From: Trichobilharzia regenti
Lineage: Eukaryota; Platyhelminthes; Trematoda; Strigeidida; Schistosomatidae
Assembly (NCBI GenBank): GCA_944472135.2
Contig: OX235270.1
Coordinates: forward strand, 78,687,168 to 78,751,167
Length of the DNA: 64,000 nucleotides
Direction: 5' to 3'
Within the stretch, counting starts at the first letter, position 1. The number at the start of each line of letters is the position of its first letter. Shown piece after piece: positions 47,061-59,114 of this stretch. The notes under the pieces are model-generated. The model saw nothing but the letters and a program-made list of their open reading frames with translations, did not search any database and was not told the DNA's origin. The translations under genes and the position numbers were made by a program.

Positions 47061-50000
47061 TGTTTCCTGAAGGATATTTGTTTTTTTTTCGGAACTCCTT
47101 GTTGCTTAGCCTCTCTAACGAGCTATGCAATCTTCAGTATCGAGCTAGTCAGAACAGCTGTTGATAAAAGTCTGAAGACTTTTGGGAGAGAATTTAGTGA
47201 CACGCAATGTCTATGAATCATTTAGGAGAACTGACTAGACATTAGTGCTAAACATCTGGATTTCGTTCTATATGCTTAGCATAGCAGATTTCCACATTTA
47301 TTTCAGAGCGATCAATGTTGAGCTTGACTTTTTTATCCTGCCTTTGATATCAATATCCATGCCGCCTTTATACTGCCCAAATAAGTGAAAGAAATGGTCT
47401 TTCACATGTAATTCCGTATTTTGCTTTATTGGTAACGATGAAACTTTTTACTGGTACAAATCCTAATGACACTCTTCAAATTTTAAATACTGTTAAATAA
47501 AATCTTTTGCTTGAAAAATTGACAAATGTTATGGAGCGAGAGACGGTTAGACGGTTTTTTGGAGTTTAAATTTCAATTGGTAAAATATAACAGTTATGTC
47601 TGAAGTTACTCTGCCTATGGCAAAAAGAATTTGAATCCAATTAAGAGTGGGCATAATAGTTGGAATATTTCTTCCTGATCATCAACAATTCATGTACTCT
47701 TTTTTTTAATATGACATTTTCAAACTCGGAAAAAAACTGGAAATTTCTTTTAGAAAACAAGCGGGAATTAGTTACAATCACTGATGCACCAAGGGATATT
47801 TTTTAAATGCTGAAATTTGCACTCGGTATGATGCATAATTTTTTTAAAATTTAATTTTCCTTCTATATGATGCAAAACCTAGTATTTTCTAGCCTACATA
47901 ATTAATGGTAGCCTGTATGAACTGTCTGTCGATTAAATTAGTAACCAAATTATATTCATTACTTTGCTTGATAGAAATAGAAATACCCTTTTCTAGTCAC
48001 CGCTAAGCCTTTACATTTTTTTGTTTAAATAAGAAATAAGGTCACTTGAGCATTGAAAAACAAAAGAGTAGGTGTTTCAAGCTGCGAAGCAATTCTACTT
48101 TCAGTGTAAATAGTCTAGAACGTTTTTTTTTCAAAATGAGTGTGTTAACTCTGTTCTTAAAATATGTTTAGAAAGAAAACGCCTGCATGCTGGCTACTAC
48201 TGTATTTCCCTATAAAAAATGAAGCTAGTCCAAAATGTACTCTCGTTAACAATAATAAGATGCATGTCATGATGGTTGATATATCAGTTGACAAGGAATA
48301 AAAAAAACTGGAACGACAGTTATGTATTCTCAACAGTCTTGCGTCATTCTTCTTTTAGCTAGTTATCTATATTATTTTGTATTGTATCCATAGCATTATT
48401 TCTATTATGATATTCCTGTTTGTAAGCGACTTAATAAATGCATTCTAGAAACATAAATTTATAGAGGCTGGAGATTTTTAAATGAGAAATCCTGAGAAAT
48501 AGTACTTTTATCTCTAGTGGAAAACGTACATCCATCTTTACTAATTTACTGAACTCTTATAATAGTCAAATAGTTATTTTCTCATATATAATATCTAAGA
48601 TGAAGTCAGTCTTTGAAATTAAGCCTATAACTTAGCTTCATAAGGCGGTGTGTATTAAAGCCTTGTTAATCTCAAAATTTGTGTAGTGCATCTGCCTTAC
48701 CCAAGCAACCGGACCGATTTCATCTAAGGCAAATACAAAAGTTAAAAAGTATAAATAAGGAAGGTTAAAGGCTGCGATTATTCATAAAACATCAGCAATG
48801 TATACAATGTTGTTAATGAGATGATTTCAGATGACTTATCAGCCACTGATATAAATATGTATAGAGTCATAATGAAAGTAATGATTTTCTACTAACTTCG
48901 ATTTTTACCAAGAAACCGAACAAATGAACAGATGTAGCTTCATCATAATAGAAAATCCAGAAGGAAATTTAATGAGTTCATTAGTTTCTACTACTGAGCA
49001 ATATTAAAATCTGTAACTTAAATGTAATAGGTTAGAATTTGATTGAAAAGTCATATAAACAAACTTAATTGACCAAATTCCAGATATTTAATTAATATAT
49101 ATACAACTTTAATGCAATTTTACTCAAATTTACTAATAATTTTACTCCCGAATAATGGAGTTTTGTTATAATAAACTAATCACATTTTCAATTGTCAATA
49201 AGCATTCGATGAGTTCTGTCATTCTTCCTCTTTCTATTAGACACAAAAACAAAAACTGTAATCAGCTTCTCTGATGTATCAGTATCGATGACTCTCAACT
49301 ACAAGGAAGAGGTTTTATTAGGTACTCACAAACTTGAAGTAAATTCCTAGTGACATTCAACTGGATTCATCCAAACAAAATAGAAAAACTGATCAGCATC
49401 TGTCCTGACATTTAGAAACCTGATTGACCAAAGTTTATAAAAACTACTGAGAAATTTCTTAGGATTACAATAGAGGCCTAAGGTGACTTACTCACATTAT
49501 GTCTCTCTTTGTACTTTATTTAACAGCACTTTGTCAGATGTTTGGGATTATATTTTCTATGAATCAATTTCATTCTGTTTGAAGGATATAACAGCATGGT
49601 GACATTTGATAGTAACATTTAGCATCTCTAATACTTCTGTAAAACAAGATAGCCTCTTGCGTCATGGTATTCGCTGAAATCTAGAATTAAGTTTTATCGG
49701 TGAAAAGCTTTTATTTGGTGAAATCTTCTCCTGTAGCTATAGTTTCAGACTTTTATTTATTTTTAATGAATGCGTACAAATTACATAAATGCACCTAATT
49801 GTGCTGCTTTGTTCGACCTTCACTTAGGTTGTATGCAATACACCATATGACATAGTACTATTATCTAATACTTGAAAGTTTCTTTATTATCAGAAACTGG
49901 AATGTAACTGAGTGTTTTATGAATTCATTATGGCAATTTACTTGAAGAACAAATCACTGAGATAAAAATAAATAAGTGGTTTCTTTCTGTAAAGCAGGCA

Positions 50001-50104
50001 AATAGACGTTGATTTATGTATTTAATTTGAACTCATTATTTACATTTGCAACTATAAACAATTATGTTTCGAGATAATGGATTTATATTTTCAATGTGCA
50101 GTAC

Positions 50105-50142
<38 letters not shown>

Positions 50143-50903
50143 ATAATCAGGATGTTGAAATATTCTTGGTTGTTCATGCCATCCAAAACTGAATATTTAG
50201 TTATTTGTTCAATGTATCGGTTAGAAAAGTAACTGACATTTCTGTCTTATTTTACTTCTTTACAATTGGACAATCTAGAGAACTCAGGTTCTTTTTTATT
50301 TCACTAACGACTCACTGGGGTCAGATTTTACTTGTTTACATAAAATGAATAGTTTTTTTACTCAGTTAAAAGTTTTATCAACAGTAAGTTGAAGTTTAAT
50401 CATGCTTAATGACATCTGGATCATTTACTATTTTTATTAACAGTGTTAGTAATACATTTTAGCATTTACAAAATAGACTTCTGCATCAAACGGTATGTCA
50501 ATCATCACTAAACTTGTTGTTGGTAAAACAAAATACATATAGAACGGAAGAGTGTAAAGTTTGTTCTATACGATTACGCTTGTTTACATGGATTTTTATA
50601 AATATTTCTTTCCTAGATAAACTGGAATACATTTATCAATTAACATTGTAGAATTATAATCAGCCAAGTAAGCAAATATATGAATTGTAAAAAATACACG
50701 GAGACGTTATTTTGATAAATGTACACTATCTATCTAAAAACCATTTCAAAGTACACAGAAAGTGAGTTATGCAATTTTAAAATATTGCTTAATCACTTCT
50801 GAAGTTTGTAATATTTTACTCCATTTGCAAAGACGAATTGTGTTACTAGGAATTTCATATTATCCCTTTTTCGACTTAACCATATAAGGATTTGCTAAGA
50901 CAC
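47061..50903. other. AT-rich stretch, nothing recognised
   Basis: No coding, tRNA-like box or ribozyme core was found in 3.8 kb apart from an (AT)n run at 50110-50140. Confidence 0.4.
50110..50140. repeat. (AT)n microsatellite
   Basis: About 15 AT units without interruption. Confidence 0.9.
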
Positions 50904-51488
50904 AATGTTACAAGCTTTCATTACTCTCAAGTCTGTGTGGAGAAGATGAACAACACTCAGTATGAAAATGAAAATAAGATCCGGATTTCCAACTTCAATG
51001 TGAAGTCAGTCAGTGCTACCATACGGATCAGAGACTTGCGTTGCGCGTCATAAAGAGCATCTCAAACAAACTAGAGACCTTCATTAACAGTTGTCTTCGC
51101 TCAATACTCAAGATCAGATGGCCGGCGAGAAAAGATCAGCATCGGGGATCTCTGGCAATGAGCGAACCAACTCAGCAGGAACCGATTGTGAAACAAATAG
51201 ACAGGAACAAAAAGGAGATGGATTGGCTGGTCATACTCTGAGGGAACCATCAAGTGACATCACTAGACAAGCCATTGCTCGAGTGGAACCCGAAAGGGAA
51301 ACGGGTAGCGAGTTGTTCGTCAGTGTGAGAGTGATTTGGAGGAGGTCATGTGAGGAGGAGATGAAAGCGTGTGGGCAGACTTGGAGCGGGGTGAAAACGT
51401 TGACAGAGAACCGAACGCAATGGAGAATTGGGCGGCTGAAGCCCTATGTTCCTCTAGGAATTAAAGAAAATAATAATAATGTTACAAG
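50904..51488 (+). mobile_element. RTE-A 3' fragment with 11-bp target duplication
   Basis: A severely 5'-truncated insert of about 570 bp, flanked by AATGTTACAAG (50904-50914 and 51478-51488; the last bases overlap element sequence). It covers the C-terminal RT domain and 3' tail (GCCCTATGTTCCTCTAGG, (AAT)n). The 66-codon frame at 51041 is identical in protein to those at 42359 and 11405. Clear target duplications and high identity mark a young insertion. Confidence 0.9.
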
Positions 51489-51836
51489 AGATATACTTAA
51501 ATAACACTTACTACTGCCGGGGCTTCAAATGAAAAATGTATTTGGACCTAAAAACTGTTGCGTATTGAAATCTGTTTCAAAGTATGCATATTATTTTTAA
51601 TACTAATCAATTGTTCCTATTCGACTTTAAAAAAAATCATATATTACCTGGTAACTGAGAGGGTTCTACGGAATACAACAATTTTTATACTTAGTACTAA
51701 GTCATTCAAGAACAAAAGTTTAACCTACTGATAATAGCTAGCATAAATGTGTACGAGATGAAATCCGTGATGAAAGTGTTTGGATCGATAGTATTTGAAC
51801 AATTATAACCGTGCATTCTTGCGGGTGTATAGGAAA

Positions 51837-51983
51837 ATGATCACAATAATAAGAATTCTCTCATTATTATTGTTTAATTTATCTCAACTAGTTAACACTA
51901 TACAGGAAATTGAAAGCTATCGAATAACCATTGATCTTGGATATAATGTATCAATACCTCACAAGTTCTTCAGTGTACAATGA
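51837..51983 (+). CDS. Possible first exon of a secreted, heparanase-like protein
   Basis: The ATG at 51837 begins a 48-codon frame with a strong signal-peptide pattern (MITIIRILSLLLFNL), then a hydrophilic stretch with YRITIDLGYNVSIPHKFFSV. The '(H)xFLSV' context resembles the N-terminus of GH79 heparanases, where a TID segment follows. A donor may lie at the GTACAA inside FFSV (about 51972); otherwise the frame stops at 51981. No second exon was found in the window. The family call is tentative; the signal-peptide character is better supported. Confidence 0.3.
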   Translation: MITIIRILSLLLFNLSQLVNTIQEIESYRITIDLGYNVSIPHKFFSVQ

Positions 51984-52311
51984 AAAATGAAGGAATCAAT
52001 AAATACAAAATTCACTCTTCGCATTGATAGGAGTTATGTATTGTTCATCCGTTTTCCTGGATTATAAACCATCATATAAAATCTCCGTAGATGCTGAAGA
52101 CCACTTAACTTGGAAGCAGTAAAGTCTGCAAAGATTAATTCTTAAGAATTAATCACATGCTTGCTTGTAACTGATTGCCTGACGAGGTTTCCTGGAGTTT
52201 TTGTTAGAAGCCTTTACCAGTACAGACCAACAGGAAAGATGCAGGGAAAAATACTGCCTAATGACATTGTCTGGCGTTGGCGTTAAATATAGTGAACTGG
52301 AAAAAGTTAGG

Positions 52312-52470
52312 ACTTATGGGATGTCGTGAGTTCGTTCCCCGGTAGTACATGGATGCGTACTGTTGAGGTGTCTCCCACCAGGACGAAACAGCTGCTCACT
52401 AATTTTCAGTGGTTCTCTAAATGATGATAATTTGTGATCAGACTTGAGACCAATCGAATCCAGGCAAACC
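52312..52470 (+). mobile_element. SINE-C copy, decayed
   Basis: Remnants of the tRNA box B (GAGTTCGTTCCCCGG), GCGTACTG, stem II flank GGACGAAACAGC and TCAGTGGTTCTCTAAATGATG align to the 401-bp monomer. The ribozyme core reads TTGAGGTG, so it is inactive. Confidence 0.6.
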
Positions 52471-52543
52471 ATAACTTGAAAATTCTCACCAATAAGTTGT
52501 TGAATTTTGTATTTGAGTCATGAAGAAAACAAAAGGACAAATT

Positions 52544-52660
52544 CAGCGAAGAAAATTTTCTTCATCGACGAAATCATCTTCAGAGGCTGTAAAGTCGTAT
52601 ATATATTTACCAAAAATGTCTAGTGGTCTATTATTCAGTAATAGAGGGTGACAAGTGGTG
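52544..52660 (+). repeat. Dispersed repeat, copy 2
   Basis: Similar to 3765-3860 in the same orientation; family unknown. Confidence 0.45.
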
Positions 52661-53384
52661 AAATTCCTCAGAAGTAGCTTTCGAAGTAAAAAAATAAAAG
52701 TTGTAAATTACGTGATACTCATGACTCAATAAAGTTTTTCAGTGATTTTGTATTTGTTTAAAATTGCAATATATCTATACATATATATAATCATTGATAA
52801 GGATCTAATTGCCTCCTACATTCCCATGAATTGCATTTTACTAGTAAAACTGTCTAACGTAAAGACTGTATTTACCTGAGATCAAATTTTTACAACTAGA
52901 TTTGTGTTATTTCTTTGCTAACCGGCATTTTTACATCCCCATCTTTCATCCATTTCATATTACTTCAAGCATAACTCATACTACCATTACTGTGCTGCGG
53001 CTGTTGGTACTCATATCTGTTTGTACGATTTTAGGCGTAAGACTGGTTGTTATAAATTAAAAATATCTCTCGTATTCTAACTCTGTTTTCCACTTTAAAA
53101 ACCGAATTCATTTAATTCTAAGGGGCTGTAAACGTATTACGTGAAGAAACACAAATAAACTAGAGAATTCTGACTGTTTACTATTAAATACCTAGGTGTT
53201 GACTTGCATGTAAAAATTATAAGTGTAGGTAAAACAGAATTATTAATAAATGCTGTGTATAAAGAATCGGTACAGTTATTTCAAAACACAATTACTAATC
53301 AAGTTATGGTTTGTAGGGATTTGATTGGTTTCAGGATTTCGTCATGAGCTGACATCTGTTAGAGAACCACTGGAAAACCTGGGA

Positions 53385-53430
53385 GTACTGGACAGCCGTT
53401 TCGTCCTAGTTTGGGACTCTTCAGCAGTAC
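53385..53430 (-). ncRNA. Hammerhead ribozyme family C
   Basis: Stem I GTACTG/CAGTAC, core CTGAAGA, stem II GTCC/GGAC, GAAA, stem III with GGCT loop, GUC cleavage triplet. Core and stems are intact. Confidence 0.88.
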
Positions 53431-53674
53431 GCACCCACCGGGATTCGGACCCAGGACCTTCCGGTTACAAGGCTAGCGAGCTCGTAGACCATTAAGCCAC
53501 CGGGACCCGATCCAATGGTCCTTGAATTCTAGCTTCTGCCAATTCACGACATAGCGCAACCGCTAGCCAATGTCTTCGGCGAGTATTTGTCCTCACACCC
53601 GACCGGCTGCACCCTACTGGTCACAACTTAACACTGGAACCCAGGTAACTACCTACCTGAATCTCGGTGGGTGC

Positions 53675-53720
53675 GTACTGCTGAAGAGTCCCAAACTAGG
53701 ACGAAACAGCTGTCCAGTAC
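53675..53720 (+). ncRNA. Hammerhead ribozyme family C
   Basis: Same layout as 53385-53430 on the opposite strand; core CTGAAGA and six-pair stem I intact. The insertion ends 62 nt downstream of its predicted cleavage site (after 53714). Confidence 0.88.
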
Positions 53721-53907
53721 TCCCAGGTTTTCCAATGGTTCTCTAACTAATGTCAGCTCATGATGAAATCTTGAAGCAATTACTAATCACGAAGTAATCC
53801 ATGAACTTGTATGTAACCAGCAGTAATATATGCATTTTTCCTATTATTGTATTCTTTTATAACATAAACAATACTGTAACCTGCAGCTTCAAGAGAATTA
53901 AACAAAC

Positions 53908-54135
53908 CTCCATATTTTCAATACTATTCGAAGTTTCTCCACATCCTCCATTTTAAAAGTTTCAGAATTCCAACATAAGTTATTTTTAAGTGTAAGCTCA
54001 CCACTTTGTTTTCAAGACATTTAAACAAATTTGTAAATAAATTATGAGCAGTTTCTTCATCAGTGTCCATAGAATATATGAAAAATTGACTATTTAGGAC
54101 ATATTCAGCACTGATTATCAACCTAATCTGTCTTA
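53908..54135 (-). CDS. Candidate exon(s) of an unrecognised gene
   Basis: The minus strand has AATTTCAG (AG at 54137-54136) before an open, coding-like segment 54135-54002 (AEYVLNSQFFIYSMDTDEE, then HNLFTNLFKCLENKV) and a GTGAGC donor (54001-53996). A second short exon 53945-53908 (DVEKLRIVLKIWR) could follow a 56-nt intron in matching phase, ending at GTTTGT, but its acceptor is weak. I do not recognise the protein. Codon use and splice sites favour a real exon over chance. Confidence 0.4.
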
Positions 54136-54347
54136 CTGAAATTACACAGTTCAATAAAAATATAAAATACCTAACTCACTAACTAATAATACTTGGTCAA
54201 AGTTCCCGACTGTTTATATCTACTTATGGAGACGTTAAGACATTGTTTTACAACTGTTTATCCGCACACACATACACACTGTGTTTAAAGTGTTTAACAA
54301 AGGTATATCAATATTTGTAAGTCTGAGGTCAAATTTTGATCACAACT

Positions 54348-54560
54348 CGTACAATTTTGTTTATTATACTCGTTAATATTTGTTTTATGACTCATGATTG
54401 GACAAAGTTTTTAAAAACAAGAAGTGTTCCTTTTATATATAAACCTCTGTTTTGCTAATTTCGATTAATTTCCCTGAAAAAGTTCGGACCAAATTGCCGA
54501 ACGAAACGTTGGAATTACTCATTTCAATATCGCTGAGAGTTTACAAATATAATTTTTTAC
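54348..54560 (+). repeat. PLE-type terminal repeat, copy 2
   Basis: Second copy of the block at 64-284. Its hairpin motif at 54474-54511 reads CTGAAAA, GTTCGG/CCGAAC, GAAACGTTG: here the GAAA box is intact while G8 of the CTGANGA core is A, the converse of copy 1. Confidence 0.5.
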
Positions 54561-55704
54561 CTAACAACTTAATTTAAAATAACAGCAAGTGCATAGCCTA
54601 TATCCTCATCCCTTGGTCTCTTTATCTTCTCCTGTCTTCACTTCACTTATTTACCATTTATTGATTCGCGTAGTTACATGTACAAAATTCACTGTTGACC
54701 ATCGTTTAGCAGAGACTTTTTGTATAAGCTAAATTACATATAATTATGAACAAACATATCATGTCGTTTTGACATTAGCCCAGTTGACACTGATAAAGTG
54801 GATAAACCGATTATCTCCGAAAATAGATTAGCTAAGCCTTCAACTTAATGTCTGAATGAAGATAAGAGAAAGACAAAAAGTACAAGAAAGGAACGTAGAA
54901 TCATTTAACACATCTGTATTAGTATTTTTTTTTCATCTCAATTCAAAGTCATAAAGGGAATTCGTGTATGCAACATATCTCAGTTAGGTCATTTTTCAAA
55001 AATTAATCTTTAGATAATGCAGTTTCTCTTCCTTCTGCTTTCCTTCAACTCACTTATTTCAGAGACTGTATGTTTCATCTAAAACAGCGTTTCTTATAGC
55101 TTAAAAACGTTATGTGAGGATGTTCATCATGAAACGAAATATATATATATCTATATACGATCTGTTTTAGTTTATTTATCTAGTTTATTTATTAACAATT
55201 ACGAAGCATGTCTTCATTCTCCTACTGTATTATATTTCTTTTCTTTTCTAATACATAAAATAGGTGAGGGATGTAAAAATATCAACATTTATCAAACCCT
55301 TGTTGAAATATTTATTAACAAAAAATGTTACATAGGTCTGTGATGTAAAAAAGAGGTCAATATTTTTGTGGTGATAAATTAGCTTGTACAGTAACTGTCA
55401 TATGAAGGTGGATAAAATTTATGCACAATCAATATAAATGTATGATTGTATAATTGCCTGTATCCATATAACCTAATTTAAAAACGCAGTGTTTATGCAC
55501 TAATTAAAAAGCTATATACTATTAAATATTCTTCTCCATTTGTAAACTGACTGGGAAACATGACCAGTCACCAATGAAAATGAAGGTGTAGGGAAGTTAG
55601 TAGTAGTTAATCTATTTCTGATCTCATAAATTCGACCCTCAGACTTATTTTTGATGCAGAAGCTTAAAAGTTCGTTCAAAATTACATATCACGTGGAATA
55701 CGAT
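54561..55704. other. AT-rich stretch, nothing recognised
   Basis: No element, tRNA-like box or exon was identified. Confidence 0.4.
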
Positions 55705-56065
55705 GAGCCCGCTAGTGACTGGCTACTGGAAGAAGTTGCCTGTAGTTTCAGTAGGAAGTCGTGATCAGTGGGAGCCATCCAGTCAGGAGTGAGGATTGAG
55801 TTCTTGCCGTGCTAGACCACGAATTGGTAGAAGTTAGAATTCGTAGGCCATTGAATCGGTTCCTAGTGGCTGAATGGTATACGAGCTTCCCTTGTAAGTG
55901 GAAGATCCTGGGTTCTAACCCTGGCTGTGGGTGCGTACTGCTGATGATTCCCAAACTAGAATGAAACAGGTGTCCAGGACTCCCCGGTTTCCAATGGTTC
56001 TCTAACTGATATCAATCCGTGTTCTAACGTGAAACATATAGAATCCCTACAAAATAATTCTTGAA
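55705..56065 (+). mobile_element. SINE-C monomer, diverged
   Basis: A single unit starting at CTAGTGACTGG, as in the 401-bp repeat, with a tRNA-like segment (55858-55934, box B GGGTTCTAACCC), the ribozyme and the 3' end TAGAATCCCTACA. This shows the family also exists as a monomer. No clear target duplication was seen. The minus-strand frame at 55748-55954 is a chance frame. Confidence 0.75.
55935..55980 (+). ncRNA. Hammerhead ribozyme family C, stem II weakened
   Basis: The core is the canonical CTGATGA and GAAA is present, but stem II (TTCC/GAAT) has two mismatches, and stem I (GTACTG/CAGGAC) has one. Probably degraded. Confidence 0.6.
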
Positions 56066-56534
56066 ATCATAATGAATGTAAACCAAATATAAGGCTAGTT
56101 ATTTCTATCTCCTAGTTGCTGAGCTGCAATGAATAATGAAATTTTTCAAATGTGTTAACCAATACCACACGTTGTCTATAATAATTTATTCAACAAAAAT
56201 ACCTGAAAATAAACATACAAACTAGCTAGAGTACTATATCCCACGCATAGATGTTAAATGTATGTATTTATGAGTAGTCTCATAAATGTGACTATTGTCA
56301 AGGTTTTCTTTTAAATGGTTTTACTCACAGAACCAGGAGTCTTCCGCTTTGTATTTAATTGACCACATTTATATTAATGTATAAATTTATGAAGTCGCAG
56401 CATTCAGTTAGGCATGCACTAGACTCAGCAAGATGAATGTCACATTTCGTTTGTGGGCAAACTGAGGCATCAAAATACACCACTCAAGCTCTAGTTGTCA
56501 AACAAAAATAAGATTTTCCCTCACGTAGTTTACA

Positions 56535-58830
56535 AGCTATCTAGTTCCCTAGCCGGGAAGACAGACGGGTAGGAGTGGGCCTAGCGACCCTATACCACAA
56601 AACCATTCAAACTGCTACAGAAACTTAAATGCACACTAAAAACTTTAAAAACGCAAAAGGTATAAAACATGAACTCATTTCTCACTAGAATCTCAAAGGC
56701 GAAATGACGCGGGCTAGTGAAAGCCTTCAGGAAGCCATTCAGTCAGCCGATGTGTCTTCTTACAATAGAACAAATGTAATAATAGGGCCGTGGAATGCCC
56801 ATACAATGTACGAGGCTTGCAGAGAAGGCTACCCAACTGGCTAAAAAATGCGAAGATACTACACAGAAGTGCAGACGGAGTGGATGTGGGTTGTCAAAAT
56901 CGTCAGCTGGAGAGTCAGTAATCTACTCCGGCCTGATCATCAAGACGACAACTACGAACACACTGAGGCAGTGAGTGGCTATAATGATACAGTGGAAACC
57001 AACTTCATCCTGCGGGATAATGACAGCAAGATTCAACTCTAAAGGAAGTAAGGTCACAATTATCCAATGCTACTCACTGTGCGTCAAACAACGCGGAACA
57101 AGAGAAGAATGAATATTTTTACAGACAAGTACAAACAGTAATGGACAATATCACAAATGATGATATCGAAATTCAAAAGGGTAATATGAATGCCAGTCGG
57201 ACCAGGAGCAGACAATACAGGAGGAGAACTCATCATAAGTCTAGATTCTCTAGGAGAAATGCATGAGAACGGAGAACACTTTGAAGATTTTTCCGCTTTC
57301 AATGATTTGGTGGTCGGAGGAAGTGTGTGTACGAGCACAAGTATTGCACAAGGCCACATAGATTTCATATCAATCTCAAGGGAGTGGAGACGCAGCCATT
57401 GTGCTGGACACAAAGTCGGAAAGACGAGCAGATGTGGGCAGGCTTACACCATCACCTAGTTCGAGGAACCTTCAAGGTGAAGCTGATATCCTCCAGAACA
57501 ACTGGAGATGTACCACAATTCAAGTTCAACACTCAGAAACTGAAGGACAAAACCACAAAAGATGTCTTCACTACAGATTAGATTAGAGCGAATTCGGAGA
57601 CACTACGTGGCATCACTGAGGAAACCAGTGTGTGTGTGTGTGTGGAAGAACACTGTAACTAACTCTCTGGAGGTGATGTTCAAAGAAGCGTGTACAACTG
57701 TTCTAGGAAGAAAGAAGAGACAAGACAAGGAATAGCTCTCAACGGACACCTACCTGAAAGTGAATGAAAAAGAGGAGAGAAGGATGGTGAAAGAGAAATT
57801 TGACTAAATGCAAAGATGGGCAAACGAAGGAGAAGCTGAGTTCACAGTAGTGTACACTGCAGTGAATCAGGAAAGAGGTGAGGAAGAGTGCCAGGAAAGA
57901 CAAAAGAAGATTCTGCGACACACTGGGCAACAGCTGAAGCAGAAGAGGCAGGGTGGAGAATACTGAGTTGATGAAGTTGCTAACTGCCTTCATTGGAAAA
58001 AATATAAAGGGAGTGACCTCCTTCATTCACTAAATTTCTCAGCTTCATCTAAAATGCACGTAGATGGTATACACGTGGAAATTAAAGTCAGCCATATTGA
58101 AATGAACAAGGAAAGTAATATAAGCAACTACTGCTACGAAATCAGAAATATGTCACTTCATTCACTTATCTAGGAATCATCGTTTCAACTACAGCCAGTC
58201 ATAATTGATGAAGAAGTCAAAACCGGTCAGAATTCGAAATGTAAGATACACCTCATCAATTTGAAATCGGTTTGGAAATCTTACACACTCGAATAGAATA
58301 AGGAACAAGACTCGGATTTTTGATACAAATGTCACTGAAGTTAATCAGTCAGTTACTTCTTCTATATTGGTGAGAAACATGAGCTTCAAGTTACGAAAAG
58401 CATTTCCATGGGCTGCTGCAGACTTTCATCAACTGCTACCACTTTCACTGCTTCCATATTGAAGGTGATATGGCCAGCCGGCAAGAAGGAAGTCACAACA
58501 AGAAACTCTGGTCGCGAACATACCAACTATGAGCCGATCGCTCAACAAGTATGTAGAAGAAAATGGAGATGGATTGTGCACACATTGAGGAGACAGTCAA
58601 TTGACATCGTGCTCAATGCAGTTTATCTCTCCAGTGGAATCCTGATGTGAAGCGACGAGTGGAACTTTAGTGTGGGGTTGACATGTAGGAGATCGTGTTG
58701 GGATTAATAGATGAGAGATTATGGACGGTCGTGGAGCCAGCTGAAGAAGACAGCAGAAAATAGAATAAAGTGGAGATGTGTTGTGGAAGCCCTATGTTCC
58801 ACTTTAAACTCAGGGAAATAATAATATTAT
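56535..58830 (+). mobile_element. RTE-B LINE, reverse transcriptase deleted
   Basis: Same organisation as 26608-28680: 5' region, decayed endonuclease start (WNAHTMYEACREG, about 56790), linker, then a jump near 57965 over the RT catalytic region into the C-terminal domain (58030-58760) and a 3' tail (CCTATGTTCCACTTTAAAC, (AAT)n). The block 57177-57763 is about 98-99% identical to 27293-27880, whereas the flanking parts differ much more. The deletion end points differ from the other copy, so the RT losses were independent. Confidence 0.8.
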
Positions 58831-59068
58831 AATTATAGTATTTGGGTTTATTTCAGATGCCTGTGTTTATATTTGTGTTGTAGGGGTGGTTTTTTGGTTA
58901 GTCAGAAAGGTAAATATTTACTGAGAAGTCAGTCAATAGTTTTAAATAATGCTACGAGGTCTAATTAGTAGTTTTTAAGTATTGGTTTGTTGTAGGGATT
59001 TTGTTTGATTGCATGGAGGATTTGATCATGAGCTGACATCAGTTAGAGAACCACTGGAAAACCTGGGA

Positions 59069-59114
59069 GTACTGGACAGCTGTTTCGTCCTAGTTTGGGA
59101 CTCCTCAGCAGTAC
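59069..59114 (-). ncRNA. Hammerhead ribozyme, array unit (minus 1)
   Basis: Stem I GTACTG/CAGTAC, core CTGAGGA, stem II GTCC/GGAC with loop CAAACTA, GAAA, stem III with AGCT loop, GUC triplet. All conserved core positions are intact. Confidence 0.9.

Larger units (their letters stand above)
53289..53789. mobile_element. SINE-C inserted as an inverted dimer, 13-bp target duplication
   Basis: CAATTACTAATCA at 53289-53301 and 53777-53789 flanks a 475-bp insert. The left part (53302 to about 53665) is a near-complete minus-strand monomer: 3' end, ribozyme, tRNA-like (53431-53507) and body. It joins head to head a plus-strand copy that begins inside box B (about 53666) and runs through the ribozyme to its 3' end. 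Both outer ends are 3' ends. This is the same shape as 20721-21086 and 58974-61861. Confidence 0.9.

Noticed and set aside
46843..47216. Overlapping plus-strand ORFs as host exons
   Set aside because: They are antisense shadows of an RTE 3' domain on the minus strand.
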